DNA of 64,000 nt, from contig JAVTVX010000026.1 of NCBI GenBank assembly GCA_033439265.1, positions 2,221,501 through 2,285,500 on the forward strand, given 5' to 3'. Positions 14,601 to 24,842 of this stretch are shown piece after piece. The stretch comes from Dillenia suffruticosa (lineage: Eukaryota; Streptophyta; Magnoliopsida; Dilleniales; Dilleniaceae). The notes below the pieces were generated by a model that searched no databases, was not told the DNA's origin, and worked only from the letters and a program-made list of their open reading frames with translations. Position 1 is the stretch's first letter. Each line of letters opens with the position of its first letter. Made by a program: the position numbers and the translations under genes.

Positions 14601-17600
14601 GCCAAGCATGGGGGTTTTCAAAGGGAGTTCCTGCATTTTTTCACACAATCACAACAAATTTTGAATATAATTTGCAGCAGCAAAAAAATTGTTTAATTAA
14701 ATAAAATTTAGAAAAAGGAATAAAAAATGCAAAAACAATTAGAGAAAAATGAGAAAAAATTAAAAAAATTTTAAAAAAGGGTAGATGAAAAAATTTAAAA
14801 AATAGAGCACAAAATAGGGAAACAAAGTTAATAAAAACTTAAAATTAAAATCAATTGACACTGATGAAAATTTAGGTGCAATCAAAACAGATTTTAAAAA
14901 GGCACAAAAAATAAAAATATATCCATAAACAACTACAACAACAACAACAACTAAGCTTTCATCCCACTGAGTGGGGTCATCTATATGGATTCTTCTACAA
15001 ATCATGCTTTTATTCCACTAACAATGGGGAAGAATTGGCTTCAATTGAAAAAATTGAAAAGGGCATAAAAAATTAAAAAATTGGAGGACAGATGATTGAG
15101 TTGGAACAAAAAAGAGAAAATGGTAATAAAATTTTAAGATGATAAATATCAACTGCATTTCTTGCACATAATGCAATAAATAAATAAATAAATAAAAATT
15201 ATTTAACAAAACACTATATTTATATGCTAAATCAAAATATTGAAAACGGTAATTTCATGAACTTAGGGAAATATCTCACACAGAATACAAAAAGGTTAAA
15301 AAATATTTGACAATATTAGAAAAAATCAGTCCAATTTATATTGCACTCCTCATAAAGGATACAAAATATGTATATGTATTCGATAAATTACATTTATATG
15401 TTAATCAAAACACTGAAACCTGTAATTTCATACATTTAGGCAAATAAAAATCGCTAAATAATTTGCTTACTAGCAAATATATTTTCAATTTGACAAAAAT
15501 ATATTTACAATACTTGCAATATGAAAAGCCAATCTACTTTTGCAAGAACATTCACAACAATTTTAATATCAATAACCAAAAATCACAACCTGCAACCCCA
15601 AACCTGCAGTGAAGCGCAGGCATGGTACTAGTGTGAACTAGAATGGCTTTTGTTATGGTCCATTCAAGGTGCAAACCGCAATTTCATAGAAAAAGAATAT
15701 GTTGAGTTTGATGTTGTATTGGATGAATGGTTTTCACACACAGGATAGTCCCATGATAAGACGAGAAAAAGAAATGTTAGCTATCTGTAAAGAAAGCTAG
15801 TGAATACATTAGAACAGTGTGACAACTACAGCATACAAGTTCCAGTTGCAATACATACTTGAGTAAGTCCCTTAAATCTTGAGGTTAAAAATTGTTTTAA
15901 AAAAAAAAAGGGAAAAACACTAATGTTATGTTGAAAGCCACTGGAAAAGATTTCTCAAAGCACATGTTTTTATACTTTCTGCAACTGTTGTATCCCCACT
16001 GATTAATTAAGATTATTTTGTTTGGCTATAACTTATTATCAGGTACATGCCAGAGAAACATAATTGCCTGTTTAGGTTTAAGAATTTTGTCAAATGGTTA
16101 AAGGAAAATACCTTCAAATTTTTGTCAGACATAAGTCCCTTGACACAAACACATACCTATACTGCATAAAGAAGTGCTTTATTGAGCCCCCCTCACAATT
16201 CTTTCACATTCCCTTATTGCTCAGCTTACCTAAGGAATGGTTATTTATTTATTATATATTTTCTCATCATGATTTCAATTACTATCGAGCTATTAACTCT
16301 CCCATGTTTGCAGATATAGCAGAATTGCGGAATGTAGCATTTATTCCTGCTGCCAATGGTACACGCTTAGTGAAAGCAAACTCTTTGTTTGCTCGCCTGT
16401 CTGTAAACCTCTCTCCATTTGCTTTTGAACTTCCTGCCCACTATCTCCCTTTCGTGAAAATCCTCAAGGACTTGGGACTTCAAGACATGTTATCAGTTGG
16501 TTGTGCGAAGGATCTTCTATTGAACCTTCAAAAAGCATGTGGATACCAGCATTTGAATCCTAATGAACTACGAGCGGTGATGGAAATTTTGTATTTTGTT
16601 TGTGATGGGAATGTTGAGGCGAGGATACCAGATGAGTCTAACTGGGAATCGGAAGCAATAGTCCCGGATGATGGATGCAGACTGGTTCATGCTAAATCAT
16701 GTGTATATCTTGATGCTTATGGTTCTAGATTTGTCAAATTTATTGATGTCTCCAGGGTAAGGTTTGTGCATCCAGATATTCCAGAGAGAATCTGTACAGC
16801 CTTGGGCATCAGGAAGCTTTCTGACATTGTGGTAGAGGTATGCGTCCCATTGTAGCTTTCCAAAATTTCTCTTCTTCTCAATGTCTTATATATGTTCATC
16901 ATGTTTAAAGATAATTTGTTCATGAGTCTCTTTTGATTGTCAGGAATTACATAATGAGACAGATCTTCTCACCTTGGGACATATTGGTTCAGTTTCACTA
17001 GCTTGTATCAGAGAAAAGTTGTCGAGCAGATCATTTCAGAGAGCAGTGTGGGTTGTTTTCAATAGTCTATGTAACTCTATACCTGCAATGAAAAGGCTTG
17101 CTTTGGAGAATGTAGAAAGAACATTAGAATCAATTGCTGAGAAGTTGCAGTTTGTTCAGTGTATCTATACTCGTTTTCTCCTCCTTCCCAAGTCTTTGGA
17201 TATTACTCGTGTGACTAAGGAATCCACATTTCCTGAGTGGGAGCAACAAGCCCAACATCGAACTCTATACTTTCTTAACCGGCCAAAGACCTGTATATTG
17301 GTTGCTGAGCCACCATCTTGCATTTCAGTACTTGATGTTATCTCAATCGTTGTGAGCCAGATTTTGGGCTCTCCCAACCCTTTACCTATTGGATGTCTAT
17401 TTCTTTGTTCTGATGATTCAGAGACAGCAACCGTAGAATTACTGAACCTTTGTTCAGAGAAACGAGAAATGAAATCGAGAGGGGAAATTGGTAGCTTACT
17501 GGGCAAGGAGATATTACCACAGGATGCTCTACAAGTGCAATTTCACCCTTTACGCCCATTTTATGCTGGCGAAATAGTAGCTTGGCGGTCTCAAAATGGG

Positions 17601-20600
17601 GATAAGTTGAAATATGGCAGGGTTGTGGATGATGTGAGGCCCTCACAAGGCCAGGCACTTTACAGGTTTATGGTGGAAACACTACCAGATGGTAGCGAGC
17701 AATTGCTATCTTCGCAGGTCTTCTCATTCAAAAGTGTGCCAATGGGAAATAGCACATCATCAACTGAGTACCTGGAGGGTGGTGATACCTTGTCCAAAGG
17801 AAGGAAGAATTTTGATATCCCAGAAAATTCAGCCAGAGGAGCTACTAGAACAGAGGTATGAGCTTGTCTAACTAACCAGCTCACTTTTGTATCCATTTAT
17901 TTGACTGGCATAGCAATTGCTGAGATTAGGTCCTGTTAACATGATATGAAAGCTGCCATATTCTTAGGAATGTAATGGTGAAGCAACTTTGCAAGGAAGG
18001 TTAGTGGCTGTTGCTAATGGTTGTAGTCTTATGGTTTAAGTCACTAAGGGGTGAGCTGCGACTTTTCTTGTCCTATTCAGGTGGTTCTTTTGTGAGGAAA
18101 ATCCTTGTATAAGCATTTAAAAAACAAAAAACCTGGATTGTAACATGCAGCTTGAAACTCAGCTTCTTAATGCAAGAATGCCTTCCAAATGTCAGATATC
18201 TAAATTCTATCAGGCTTTCTTTAAATTTTTAAAGCGCCCTCCTTTTATTGGATGCATATTTGAACATAAATAGAAGATTCGATTACTCGAGCCAAATTGG
18301 ATACTGAGCCCTTTTTGGGACTTGTGTCTACCCTGGGGCCATACCATGAGAGGTTTGTTAGCTTGTTGGACACTTATTATTTTGCTTCAGTTTTGAAGCA
18401 TCAATGCTTCACACATACTTCTTGGTGCTTGACTTCAAATGATATATTTTCCTGTCATCCAGATTTGTTACCATAGGATGTTATGCCCTTAACCCAAAAT
18501 TAGAATACCCAACTGCAACCAAAAAGCTTCTTCCCTTGTGCTAGAAAATTGACCAAGAACAACACCTGTGGCTGCTCCCAACCATTTTCTCTTATCTTTC
18601 TTTTAGAACTTTGTGGGCTATGTTTGGTTAAGACGGTTCAAGAGGATGCTTTTTAGTACAGATGAGATTCAAGTAATAGGGTTGTTGATCTCCAAATTAC
18701 CCTGCATTAAGGATGAAACTACGACCAAAGACTTCTTATGCTCTGGTAGCCTGCAAAGGCAGTCTCTAGAAAGTTTGATTTCCTGTGCTACACCTTGTGA
18801 GAGAGATTCTAAAAATATTGGTGACCTTTTATATACAGAGTGTTGATTGATCACCAAGAGTTAGATGCTTCTGTAATGTTTCGTCCGGGTTTTTGGACTG
18901 TTTTGGAATTGAATAGAGGTTTCGATACTGTTGGGGTAAAGGTTATAAGCAGTTGATGTTTGAACATAGAGGCATGGTAATTCACTGCTAAAATTGCAGG
19001 ATAGCTCGAGCTGTTGCTTTTAGGTCAAGCTGTCACCGTTAGATAGTGGTATTCTGAAAACTCTACTCTCAGTCTGCTTGCCTGGAAGAGCTAGAAAATG
19101 GAATGGGTTGACCAATCCATCATGAAAAGTGCCTTGTCAATTGGGGTTGTAACATATTGAAGTGCCGCAAGTGATTTTACAAATAGGACTTTGAAGCCCA
19201 CAAAATGTATGCATCTTGGACACCCATGACTCTTTCAAACTTCTCATTTACGTTAAAATTCTGTTCTCTCTGCAGAATATTGTGTGAGTGTTTAATTTGA
19301 TAGTCTTTTAAATTGAAAAGGTGTTTGGTGGTTTGGCTGCTCTAGTGTGGATGCAACACAACATAGGCTTCACTGTATCTTGGAAGGGTGTTTGTTGGAA
19401 ACAGTGCACACCAAATTCAGTCTAGTGGTGGGGACAAATAAAGGCTTAACGGAAGTGACATGTAGCATGCGTTTATCCCGGACTCATCTTCAACCACCTT
19501 TTGGCACCAATATCCCTATGCATTCTGACTAGGATGAGAACTTTAAAAGCAAAATTTGAGTTCAAAGTTAAGGGCAAGGACAATGATAGCCCCATTTTCA
19601 TGAATCCACATGGCATGAGATCTATCAATCTATAACTATCTCAGGGCAAAATTCTCTGATGTCATTGATATTCTTTTACTTCCTTGCATTCTTTGAATCA
19701 TGGAACTGAGAAAAGACTACATTGCAGCAGCTGCAGCCAAGTAAAGAAGTCAAGTATGGCCGTGTAACAGCTGGAGAACTGGTGCAGGCAGTTCATGAGA
19801 TGCTTTCTGCAGCCGGGATCAATTTTGACATGGAGAAGCAGTCCTTGGTACAAACAACATTAAGCCTGCAGGAACAACTCAAGGATTCTCAGGCTTCACT
19901 ATTGCTTGAGCAGGTAAAAGTAGTGCAGTTTTCTGAATTTTTATACATATTATAAGGCCTCAAGTTTATATTGACAATTAGTTTTACGAACTGTATTTTC
20001 ACATTTTTATAAGGTTTTATACATTTGAAGATGTTTTATTCAAGAAGAAAGATGCAAAAGTATTTTCAGAAATGGGATTTTGTCTTTTTTTGTAGTTTTC
20101 AGAGATTGTATGTTGTTACTTTTTGCATATGATCTTGGTGTAGATAAGGAACTATTCAGGAAATTTTAGTTTCTTAATTAAATATCAGAATGCCTTGTTT
20201 TATGGCAAGCTTTAAAAAAAAAAATAAAAGGGAAAAGAAATAATTTATCCACTTACAATTTCACCACTAAATTAAGTTTTTTTCCTTGTTGAATAAATCA
20301 GAACTTCCAAGTAAGACATAAGTATATTTTAATCAAACCTGTGCAAGTATTCTGTAAGTCTATATTACAGTTTGCCCCACACTATGCATGTTCAAATATG
20401 TGCATAATTTTTATAAAGTGTGTATTTAATACCAGAAGAAAACTGATGGGGAAATTTTGTCTGGTTCAAAATCTGTTACATTTGACTGATAAATAATGCA
20501 GAGGGATGGTATATTTTCAAATTGTGGGCCTGAATTGTACCTTTACACATATACATGATATGGCTGTTTTCTTTGTCTTCCCCCTTTTTTTGTGGGGCCC

Positions 20601-21024
20601 GGGGGGGGGGGGTGTGGAGAAGAGGGAAAAATTAGCACTGACCTTTATTTAACAAGACAACCATCTAAAAGAGAGTTTTAAGTTTGACGAATAAGGTGCT
20701 TTATATCTTAACAGCTTGAAACCCAAAAGAACTTTTCTTGAAATCTTAAAGCAGGCATATGATGAGTTCTCAACTAATAAATACATTAAAATCTATCATT
20801 ACTAACATAATGCCATGAACTTGCAGGAAAGAGCTGAAATGGCAGCAAAAGATGCTGATACAGCCAAAACCGCATGGCAATGTAGGGTCTGTTTGGCAGC
20901 CGAAGTTGATGTTACTATAGTTCCTTGTGGTCATGTACTTTGTCGAAGATGCTCATCTGCTGTTTCTCGATGTCCATTCTGCAGACTCCAAGTTTCCAAA
21001 ACTATGAGAATTTTTCGGCCATGA
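2260..21024 (+). CDS. Sacsin-like protein with C-terminal RING finger (3' part of gene)
   Basis: Nine exons splice in frame (2260-2523, 3024-3244, 6373-6644, 8442-11487, 11565-11697, 16314-16837, 16944-17855, 19728-19913, 20827-21024), giving 5756 bp or about 1,917 residues, all with GT..AG junctions in matching phase. The translation resembles the C-terminal part of the plant sacsin-like/RING protein (Arabidopsis At5g23110, about 4,700 residues as I recall), so more than half of the protein lies upstream of the window. It holds part of one sacsin repeat (Hsp90-like ATPase relative; FQGPAVVAILEG, LLSGGYFYMFDP-like motif), a long region conserved in plants, and a C3HC4 RING at the end (CRVC...CGH...CPFC). 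Known for the family: animal sacsin is a co-chaperone of Hsp70 and the proteasome; the plant protein is little studied. A RING suggests E3 ubiquitin ligase activity (inference). The exons show no stops or frameshifts although their introns carry transposons. Confidence 0.9.
2592..2638. repeat. (AT)n microsatellite
   Basis: About 23 AT dinucleotides without interruption, in the intron between the first two visible exons of the sacsin-like gene. Such tracts are usually length-polymorphic. Confidence 0.95.
3024..3244 (+). CDS. Sacsin-like gene, second visible exon
   Basis: Begins after TTTTAG with a split glycine codon (GTNLAEQFSDQFNPML) and ends ...LYLKSVFK before GTAAGG. It continues the sacsin repeat; the FSDQF.PML.G and LKSV motifs are typical of the family. 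Confidence 0.88.
3245..6372. other. Intron (3.1 kb) with a LINE 3' end and unassigned AT-rich DNA
   Basis: Intron between exons 2 and 3. The segment 5460-6151 is a LINE remnant. Around 3480 a TATA-like motif (CTATAAAAGGG on the minus strand) and decayed flanking sequence hint at a minus-strand LTR relic in 3340-4700, but I could not find coding motifs or paired ends, so I leave it unassigned. Confidence 0.5.
5460..6151 (+). mobile_element. LINE remnant: zf-RVT domain and poly(A) tail
   Basis: The frame at 5473-5763 contains NVCIMCYNCSESEDHL and LHCSVAWEMW. This is the Cys/His zinc-binding domain (zf-RVT) at the C terminus of plant L1-type reverse transcriptases. The frame breaks soon after, and the element ends in 15 A (6137-6151) in the same orientation, as expected for target-primed insertion. 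Everything upstream of the zf-RVT part is missing, so this is a 5'-truncated dead copy in the sacsin intron. No target-site duplication was identified. Confidence 0.72.
6373..6644 (+). CDS. Sacsin-like gene, third visible exon
   Basis: Acceptor TTTTTTCAG, then VSLSTWEERSLKPHEDY..., ending ...GQTRNMALD plus AG of a split arginine codon before GTAAGT. The segment IWQGGTRIVDKWLIVLSLG is characteristic of the end of a sacsin repeat. Confidence 0.88.
6645..8441. other. Intron (1.8 kb), nothing recognised
   Basis: AT-rich intron without identifiable transposon ends or coding motifs. The last 182 bp happen to be open in the frame of the next exon, which can make that exon look longer than it is. 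Confidence 0.6.
8442..11487 (+). CDS. Sacsin-like gene, large 3.0-kb exon
   Basis: One exon of 3046 bp encodes about 1,015 residues from RYLAYNLTPVAGVAAHISRN to ...FKTVLRHLQ. Start and end were set by splice sites (TTTACAG|G and CAG|GTGCTG) and by the in-phase join to the neighbouring exons. The open frame extends past both splice sites into intron sequence. The large exon is a usual feature of plant sacsin-like genes. No internal stop or frameshift. Confidence 0.92.
11565..11697 (+). CDS. Sacsin-like gene, fifth visible exon
   Basis: Short exon (AVGRNGGEDTLAHWPM ... KVWGSLSSS) between GCACAG and GTAGCT. It ends with one base of a codon (G) that is completed by AT at the next exon, giving D-I-A-E-L across a 4.6-kb intron. 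Confidence 0.85.
11900..11918. repeat. Left target-site duplication of the LINE
   Basis: 19 bp (tacattcatctaaaagagg) that recur with one mismatch at 12955-12973, directly bracketing the LINE copy. Confidence 0.8.
11919..12954 (+). mobile_element. RTE-type LINE, 5'-truncated, with TSD
   Basis: Translation with stops gives motifs of the C-terminal half of plant RTE-type reverse transcriptases (KLELWRNILKYRGFRLSESK, then a diverged version of the AEMRMLRWMCG and FGHVQRR regions). It ends in a TTG-like tail without poly(A). It is flanked by a 19-bp duplication with one mismatch (11900-11918, 12955-12973). An internal tandem duplication of about 102 bp (12414-12515 and 12516-12613) repeats the GATGAGAGAATATC...GGTTTGGATATG block. 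The same family is present at 37965-38523. Confidence 0.75.
12955..12973. repeat. Right target-site duplication of the LINE
   Basis: tacatacatctaaaagagg, partner of the copy at 11900-11918 (18 of 19 identical). Confidence 0.8.
13791..15463. repeat. Diverged internal repeats of the Helitron-like element
   Basis: A core reading approximately TTTAGGCAAATAAAATCGC, preceded by AATTTCATGAA, occurs at about 13791, 14031, 14321, 15249 and 15421. The spacing is irregular (240-930 bp). Segments between the cores also resemble each other (AAATCAAAACACTGAAA, ACAAAATACT). A fragment at 14933-15018 with ACAACAACAACAACAAC and GTGGGGTCATCTATATGGAT looks like the 3' end of an RTE-type LINE in reverse orientation. 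Confidence 0.6.
16314..16837 (+). CDS. Sacsin-like gene, sixth visible exon
   Basis: Acceptor TTTGCAG, then (D)IAELRNVAFIPAANGTRLVK ... SDIVVE before GTATGC. The segment FIPAANGTRLV and LSPFAFELP is strongly conserved in plant sacsin-like proteins. The open frame starting at 16094 upstream is intron read-through. Confidence 0.9.
16944..17855 (+). CDS. Sacsin-like gene, seventh visible exon
   Basis: 912 bp, phase 0 at both ends (ELHNETDLLTLGHIGSVSLA ... GATRTE). Contains the region AGEIVAWRSQNGDKLKYGRV and a following RFMVETLPDGSEQLLSS segment, a small beta-rich module present near the C terminus of plant sacsin-like proteins. Confidence 0.92.
17856..19727. other. Intron (1.9 kb), nothing recognised
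   Basis: No transposon ends, coding motifs or RNA genes were recognised. Short open frames at 18613-18846 and 19347-19532 have no family signature. Confidence 0.6.
19728..19913 (+). CDS. Sacsin-like gene, eighth visible exon (coiled-coil segment)
   Basis: Starts after TTGCAG (QLQPSKEVKYGRVTAGELVQ) and ends LLLEQ before GTAAAAG. The second half (SLVQTTLSLQEQLKDSQASL) is predicted by eye to be a helical or coiled-coil linker just before the RING. Confidence 0.88.
19914..20826. other. Intron with homopolymer tracts
   Basis: 0.9-kb intron. It contains an 11-base G run at 20602-20612 next to a T run, in otherwise AT-rich sequence. No other feature seen. Confidence 0.7.
20827..21024 (+). CDS. Sacsin-like gene, last exon with RING finger
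   Basis: Encodes ERAEMAAKDADTAKTAWQ and a complete C3HC4 RING: C-x2-C-x11-C-x-H-x2-C-x2-C-x6-C-x2-C, all eight ligands present, then the C terminus ...RIFRP and TGA at 21022-21024. RING domains of this type recruit E2 enzymes; ligase activity here is inferred, not shown. Confidence 0.93.
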   Translation, partial: ERAEMAAKDADTAKTAWQCRVCLAAEVDVTIVPCGHVLCRRCSSAVSRCPFCRLQVSKTMRIFRP

Positions 21025-21310
21025 GGAGCTCTTGTACATAAAAGAGAAGTTAATTGTGCCTGTAGCTGTATTCTTCTGTACATAAAAAACCATGTCATAT
21101 TTCTTCCTGTAAATGTACTCGTCTTTAGTATGCTGATGCCAATGCCGAGACTTTGCCAAAAGGAACTACCATGGAAATTTGTTTCACCCGTCTGGAAAGT
21201 GAAAGATGCCCTGTATAGGGTTGTGCAGACTTTGTAAAGTAGCACGCCAGATGCTTTTACATATTGGACGGAAGGTTTTTGATAACAAGAATTTATTAAT
21301 TGAAACAGTC
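21025..21310 (+). other. Probable 3' UTR of the sacsin-like gene
   Basis: Several TGTA elements (for example TGTACATAAAA at 21032 and 21077, TGTAAATGTAC near 21109) resemble plant far-upstream polyadenylation signals. The cleavage site cannot be fixed from sequence alone. Confidence 0.45.
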
Positions 21311-22149
21311 GTGCTTCTCTTTACATGTTCCTAGCATTAGACACGGTTGTTGGTGTGAAGTACTATCCTGACGATGTCTTTTGGAGATTTCCAATCAACA
21401 AGTGCTTGGGTGATCCTGGTAATATCAACAGGGTTCAATCAGGGATGGTGTTGGAATGGGAAGATGATAGATCTTTCTTGGATGAACTTGGTGCTATTCG
21501 TATTGGATCTCCAAAGTGCTTGGGATGACGGCTGAGTGTGAAGCAAGCGAAAAGTGAAGCATGGTGATTTTTGAAACTCAAGCCTTTTAAGTGGTAATGG
21601 AAGATGAATTCCTAGGTGCAATTTATGTATAATTACCTCAGTTGCTCATCACATGCCAGAAAGGTACTATAGCCTTGTGGGGGGGTGCATTATTATTGGA
21701 TAGAGAAGATCTTCACTCGGTTACGCAATCTTGGCTAGGTTGCATCTTGAAACTCGTTTTGGGCTATGAATTCATCCGTTGAGTGGTTGGATGTGGTGGA
21801 AAAGTGAATGTCGGCTTTTAAGGGATACCCAATTAACAATCTCCTTCACAAGTGAAAAATTGGAATCCAAGTTCGATTTAAAATCCATTTGTCCTCAGCA
21901 CTGAAATCCATAAGGCCGGGTTTGCAATCTTTATCCAACATATGCCTGCAAAAACCAAAACGAATCCAAAATTTGGTTAGGGACAAAAAAGAAACAAGAA
22001 TAGCATGATCTTTTTTGATAGCCTATTTTGCATCTTTATCAACCTCAAGTACATGAGTACTGTGTGCAACAACATGGTCAGATGTTTCTACGATGATTTC
22101 AGCCCTTGTTTCCTTCTCAAGTTTCCCAAACCCTCTCCCTTCACTTCTA
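21311..22149. other. Intergenic, nothing recognised
   Basis: No gene signature. A segment near 21741-21785 (TTGCATCTTGAAACTCGTTT) resembles 34898-34945 (CTGCATCTTGGAACTCCTTT), so this is probably repeat-derived. Confidence 0.5.
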
Positions 22150-22464
22150 CCAAAGGATACGGTTGGAATTGGGTACGGGTCCGCCGTGAGGGCATATCCG
22201 ACCCAGAAACCTTTATTCATATTTGATTTTGAAAAGGGCGTTTTTTTTTATTTTTTTATTTTATGTTTTTTAAACTACCCCAACTCCTCTTTTGCCTCTC
22301 ATCTCTCTCTCTCTCTCTCTCAAGTAACTCCCCAAAACATAAACTTAAATATTATAAATGTTCAATTACATAAGAAATATACAATAAGAAGAAGATAATA
22401 AAGAAAATTACTTTATAAAAAAAATAAAATTAATGATTACAAAATTTAAATTTAAAACAAATCA

Positions 22465-24612
22465 AATGGGAAATGAATACCAAATGCCGCAAAGAGGTCG
22501 TCCAGCATGGCATCGTGGCTGATGCCTCATGGGAATAGAGCTGGCCTACCAGGTGCAGGTGCAGGTGGAGATATATTGTATAAAGGTACACTCTCATCTA
22601 CCTCGGGAAATGCAACTAGAGGAACATCAACTGAATGTCGAGAACGATGATGTCTCCGCTCGTAAACACTTAGTCGTGGCGGTTCATCGACATCGTCGAT
22701 ACATTTCGGATTCGGAGTAGGGTAAGAAGATGATGGAAATAGTTTTGTCGTTTCATCATAATCATCTGCAGTAACCGAGGTGTGCACGGATATCGAAGGA
22801 GCGGCATCGTCAAATGGCACATGGCAGTGCACGCCATGATGCATCTATGAACTATCCAAATCTCAGATCCACTCATTTCTTAGCAAGTACATCCGACTCC
22901 ATTAAGTGCATATTTTCTAGCTCAAAGCACTACAAAAGATAAAAGGAAATACATATTAAATCAATTATAAAAGAATAAATGGGTAGGACACGAAGAATAA
23001 CTATAAAACATTATATAAATGGGTGATCTGAGATGGTCGGTATCCGTGGTGATAACGATGAGCAGGAGATGTAATATATAAATGGGTGATCTGACGATAC
23101 CACCGCATATAGTCAGATGTGGTTTTCAGAACGTCGAAAGAGTCATCACTCTGTACAATGTGGTATGTCCGATTATCCCACACTTGCAAGTGTACAACAT
23201 GTCTCCTTGCCCAATCATACTCTTGCCTCCCGTGTCGATCAGTCTGGTTCGTAGGTACTAAGGAATGTGCTGCAGAAGTCTGAACTATCTCATAACCCTT
23301 TAAGGGTAATGATACTCGACTATCTCAAAACAAATCAAGGGAAACTCGGCATGCCATATATCGCTGTCGACGAGATAATAGGCAGGCAACGCCATCAAGT
23401 CAGCATGCGAATATGGCATCCAAATGAACTGAAATAAATTATCGTGTTAGTAAAATATATATAAATTGAATGACATGTCAATAAAAGAAAATTTTACTCG
23501 CACCTGTATTTCCCATATTATGATCCAACTGGTCCCTATACGTTCTAAGAACAAACCATCCTGTATATATATAACTACGAGGAATATTCCAACTATGTAC
23601 AAATAAAATAATGTCAACATTAAAAATAACAAAATTAAGACAGTTTAAATAACTTACAAATAAAATAAATCAACAATACGTATAGTGATCCTCTAGGCCT
23701 TACGGGTAGGTGTGGAGCAAATGGCATCAGATGAACATGCTGACGCTTGATTGGGCTAAATATGGGAACTCTCTCCCATGTCCAAAGTTGATAAGAGAAA
23801 ATATATTGAATAAATGATCTATTATTTATATATAGTATTGTTAAAAAAAAGAATTCAATATTAAAGTAGAGATAAAGTACCTGTACTAGTAAAATCAGAC
23901 CACAGATTTGTCTAACTCCATCAACACATGCCTGACACAGGACTCTGTAAAGTGTCACCAAGACAGCACTGCCTGAACTATATTGTCCCACGCACTCTAA
24001 ATCTCATCAAAGCTCCAGATAACAAAGCTTAACCATCGTGATCCCTGAAAAGAGTACCCAACAGTTGAATAATGTGACTACGTGCATGGAACTCCACTAC
24101 TGTCGCATTTGAGACCAGCTCTAGAGGACGTGAAGTAAAAAAATTCATGATAATCCATATCTTATGACGGTCTCCAAAAAAATCCTCTGGTGCAGGATAG
24201 AAACCCAACAAATTACGACAAACGTCCTACCACTTAACAGTAAAACGAGAGTAATATACTCCTATGACTGCATCTCCATCTACAGGCAATCCCAGTAGGA
24301 CCGAAATGTCCTATAATGTAACCATCGCCTCACCGACAGGTAAGTGAAAAGTATGGGTTTCCTGTCTTCACTGTTCTACAAACACGGTAATAAGAGTATG
24401 ATCATGCTGAATGTGGCCATATCTATACACACCATAAAACCCAACTTGTAACAAAATCTCTTATCTCCTAATATCAAGAGGTCGAGCAGCCCAAAACCAA
24501 TGGTCCAAACGTCGCACCTCTAGAGGGGTATCACTACCGGTCTCCTAGATAGACTGAGAGCAGACACTAGGATCTTGAGGGTCTGGAATAAAGTTCGCAG
24601 CAGTGTACTCCA
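22465..24612 (-). pseudogene. Plant mobile domain (PMD) protein, decayed
   Basis: Reading the minus strand from MEYTAANFIPDP gives a PMD protein of the kind annotated as 'serine/threonine phosphatase 7 long form homolog' or MAIN-like. Signatures: ETHTFHLPVGEAMVTL, GLPVDGDAVIGVYYS, RNLLGFYPAPEDFFGDRHKI, SGSAVLVTLYRVLC, WERVPIFSP, LRTYRDQLDH, HAEFPLICFEIVEYHYP, EYDWARRHVVHLQVWDNR. The motifs are in order over about five exon-like blocks (near 24612-23880, 23805-23672, 23600-23505, 23430-22985 and 22876-22465). At least five stops and two frameshifts break it, several explained by C-to-T or G-to-A changes (TGG to TGA, CAG to TAG). PMD proteins in Arabidopsis act in transposon silencing and meristem maintenance; this copy cannot make one. 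Confidence 0.75.
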
Positions 24613-24842
24613 TATCTAAAAGGACAACAAAATTAAATAAGAATAACATTTCTAAATAGTTAACAATTAAGAAATGACATGATCACATTAAATCATAACT
24701 CATGAAAATGTTTAAATCCATAATATGAAAATAATAATATATTTATACCAACCTCCTCAACTTTGTCTAGCTCTCGCTTGTAAACGAGTATATTCGGGCA
24801 ATAATGACGATTATGGTTATATTCACCACATGCCTTACAACA

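Larger units (their letters stand above)
11900..15631 (+). mobile_element. Non-autonomous Helitron-like element, interrupted by a LINE
   Basis: The right end has the expected Helitron signature: a short hairpin (CCTGC at 15603-15607 pairing with GCAGG at 15616-15620), seven bases, then CTAG (15628-15631) followed by T. The left end is placed near the TCATCTAAAAGAGG sequence at about 11905, resembling Helitron 5' starts, but is uncertain. The interior is AT-rich, has no Rep or helicase motifs, and contains five diverged copies of an internal repeat. The LINE at 11919-12954 inserted very close to the left end. Confidence 0.55.
11698..16313. other. Intron (4.6 kb) inflated by a Helitron and a LINE
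   Basis: The flanking exons join in phase, so no exon needs to be hidden here. Most of the length is explained by a Helitron-like element (about 11900-15631) containing an RTE-type LINE (11919-12954). Confidence 0.7.

Noticed and set aside
16094..16313. Upstream part of the frame that leads into the sixth sacsin exon as coding
   Set aside because: It precedes the acceptor CAG at 16311-16313, and the split codon from the previous exon joins exactly at 16314.
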